Shown here piece by piece: positions 4,853 through 5,866 of a stretch of 5,866 nt of DNA (the first letter of the stretch is position 1; every line of letters begins with the position of its first letter). A program made the position numbers and the translations under genes. Source of the DNA: Gemmatimonadota bacterium (lineage in GTDB: Bacteria; Gemmatimonadota; Gemmatimonadetes; Longimicrobiales; UBA6960). The notes under the pieces are model-generated. The model ran no database searches and was not told where the DNA came from. It saw nothing but the letters and a program-made list of their open reading frames with translations. The stretch is from positions 1-5,866 of the forward strand of contig JAHWKH010000171.1 in assembly GCA_019347995.1 (NCBI GenBank), read 5' to 3'.

Positions 4853-5866
4853 CTACGTGTGCGCCGCCGCCCGGGACACCCGGTTCGACAGCACCGTCTC
4901 CACCGCCAGCAGTCCGAGGGCGGCGACCAGGAGGAAGCGCCACAGCGACTGGCGCCGCTCCCGGTCCTCGCGCACGAGCTCCATGGCGCGGTCGCCGGAG
5001 AGCGCGCCACCGCCCGCCTCGGCTCCGGCGCCGGCCCGCAGCCCCGCGACCATCTCCTCCGGGTCCAGAGCCGTGAGGTCCGACTCGGCCAGGTCGACGT
5101 TCACCGCCACCGTGAGGGGCCGCTCGGGCACCTCGCCCGGCGGACGGATCTGGTAGAACCCTCCCTCGTCCAGCGTGAGGTAGTGGGGACCGGCCCCGGC
5201 CGGCAGAGCCAGGCTGCGGCCGGTCGGCGTCAGGGCCACCCGCTCCTCACCCTCCAGCAGGCGCGCGTCCGACGCGTCCACCAGCCCCGCCGTCACCAGG
5301 GCACGTCCGTCGGACACGTCCACCACCTGTCCCGCGGTCAGCCAGGGCAGCGTCTCCCTGCGCCCCGACGCGTGCCGCACGAGCGCGTGCACGAACGGGA
5401 GGAAGACCGGCTGCAGAGGCAGGTCGTTCCACAGCGCGTCCAGCGTCGACGTCCACACCAGGACCGTCCCCTCACCCAGGCGTCGCTCGGCCAGGGCGGG
5501 GGCCCCGTCGTCGTAGCGAGCCAGCACCTGATCGCCGTCGGCCACCCGCAGGCGGGCCGAGTGCGGCACCAGGTACTCGCGGACGTCGACCTCCTCGGCG
5601 ATGTAGAGGATCACGGCCAGCTCGGCGGCGGTGTAGAACCAGCCGCCGAGGCGTGCCAGGCGGCTGCTGGCGAGGCCGACCCGGGCCAGGGTCCCGGCCT
5701 GGCGGGCCTTGCGCAGGATCTCGCGGGCGAGCTCGTCGGCGACCTCGTGCGGCGGCCTTCCCGAGCTTTTGGCGCGCCGCAGTAGGTCGAGGGTGCGCTT
5801 GTGGATGCGACCGATGCGGGCCATGACGTCGGCCGCCTCGATGTGGCGCTCGCGCTCGGCCGCCAC
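4853..5866 (-). CDS. BatA-like membrane protein C-terminal half, fused to an unusual N-terminus (partial at right edge)
   Basis: The frame is open to the window edge, so the true start may lie outside; 337 residues are visible. From about residue 105 it reads as the C-terminal part of BatA/VWA-type aerotolerance membrane proteins: VLARYDDGAPALAERRLGEG (114-133), VLVWTSTLDALWNDLPLQP (135-153), VFLPFVHALVRHAS, PWLTAGQVVD, then EGGFYQIRPPG and VAVNVDLAESDLTALDPEE (253-271), a final TM (about 308-325) and a short basic tail. The N-terminal membrane helices and any VWA-like domain expected before this, several hundred residues, are absent. Residues 1-56 instead resemble the C-terminal helix of a Leu/Glu/Phe/Val-type amino-acid dehydrogenase (MARIGRIHKRTLDLLRRAKS, then ADELAREIL). 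Residues 57-104, including a hydrophobic stretch FYTAAELAVILYIAEEV, are unassigned. The gene lies 17 bases upstream of the DUF4175-type gene. The fusion could be a real deletion or an assembly join. Confidence 0.75.
   Translation of the reverse strand: MAAERERHIEAADVMARIGRIHKRTLDLLRRAKSSGRPPHEVADELAREILRKARQAGTLARVGLASSRLARLGGWFYTAAELAVILYIAEEVDVREYLVPHSARLRVADGDQVLARYDDGAPALAERRLGEGTVLVWTSTLDALWNDLPLQPVFLPFVHALVRHASGRRETLPWLTAGQVVDVSDGRALVTAGLVDASDARLLEGEERVALTPTGRSLALPAGAGPHYLTLDEGGFYQIRPPGEVPERPLTVAVNVDLAESDLTALDPEEMVAGLRAGAGAEAGGGALSGDRAMELVREDRERRQSLWRFLLVAALGLLAVETVLSNRVSRAAAHT

Noticed and set aside
4836..4943. In-frame upstream extension of the DUF4175-type protein by 36 residues
   Set aside because: It would overlap the end of the Bat-like gene, encodes a Pro/Gly-rich stretch unlike a membrane-protein start, and the ATG at 4835 has a properly spaced AAGGAG.
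2928..5156. A 742-codon open frame on the plus strand opposite the DUF4175-type gene
   Set aside because: It lies antisense to a well-supported gene, has no recognisable domain or ribosome binding site, and its His/Gln/Val/Arg-rich composition is that expected from the complement of GC-rich codons.
4829..5785. A 318-codon plus-strand open frame opposite the Bat-like gene
   Set aside because: It is rich in Gln, His, Arg and Val without domain features, and antisense to a gene with family motifs.

Overview
The window is GC-rich bacterial chromosome with dense, tightly packed genes. The pairing of a BatA-type membrane protein C-terminus with a very long DUF4175-type protein, together with the base composition, suggests Gemmatimonadota or a related soil or marine lineage. 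That placement is inferred from family distribution and is not proven by any marker gene here. No RNA gene, CRISPR array, insertion sequence or phage gene was found.

Layout, left to right. Bases 1-480 are a gene graveyard. On the minus strand lie the N-terminal part of an alpha/beta hydrolase broken by two frameshifts (about 22-262) and, upstream of it, the DNA-binding start of an ArsR-like regulator broken by one frameshift (about 356-465). On the plus strand follow a short tandem repeat (511-533), a small COG2388/NATD1-type acetyltransferase (543-821), an intergenic gap with a possible promoter, and a stand-alone response-regulator receiver protein (917-1327) that starts at TTG behind a strong ribosome binding site.

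The receiver gene converges on a minus-strand operon that fills the rest of the window. The two stop codons are four bases apart and lie inside one perfect 16-base inverted repeat. The operon reads from the right edge: first a BatA/aerotolerance-like protein whose normal N-terminal half is missing and replaced by unrelated sequence (4853 to the right edge), then, 17 bases later, an intact 1167-residue DUF4175-type protein with three membrane segments, beta-rich domains, a long coiled coil and a conserved C-terminal helical domain (1332-4835).

How the genes work together: the two minus-strand genes look co-transcribed and probably belong to a MoxR/DUF58/Bat-type cell-envelope cluster whose other members would lie beyond the right edge. 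The acetyltransferase and the receiver have no obvious functional link to it. I see no clear new biological system. The most informative anomalies are the chimeric Bat gene, the shared convergent-stop palindrome and the clustered decay at the left end.
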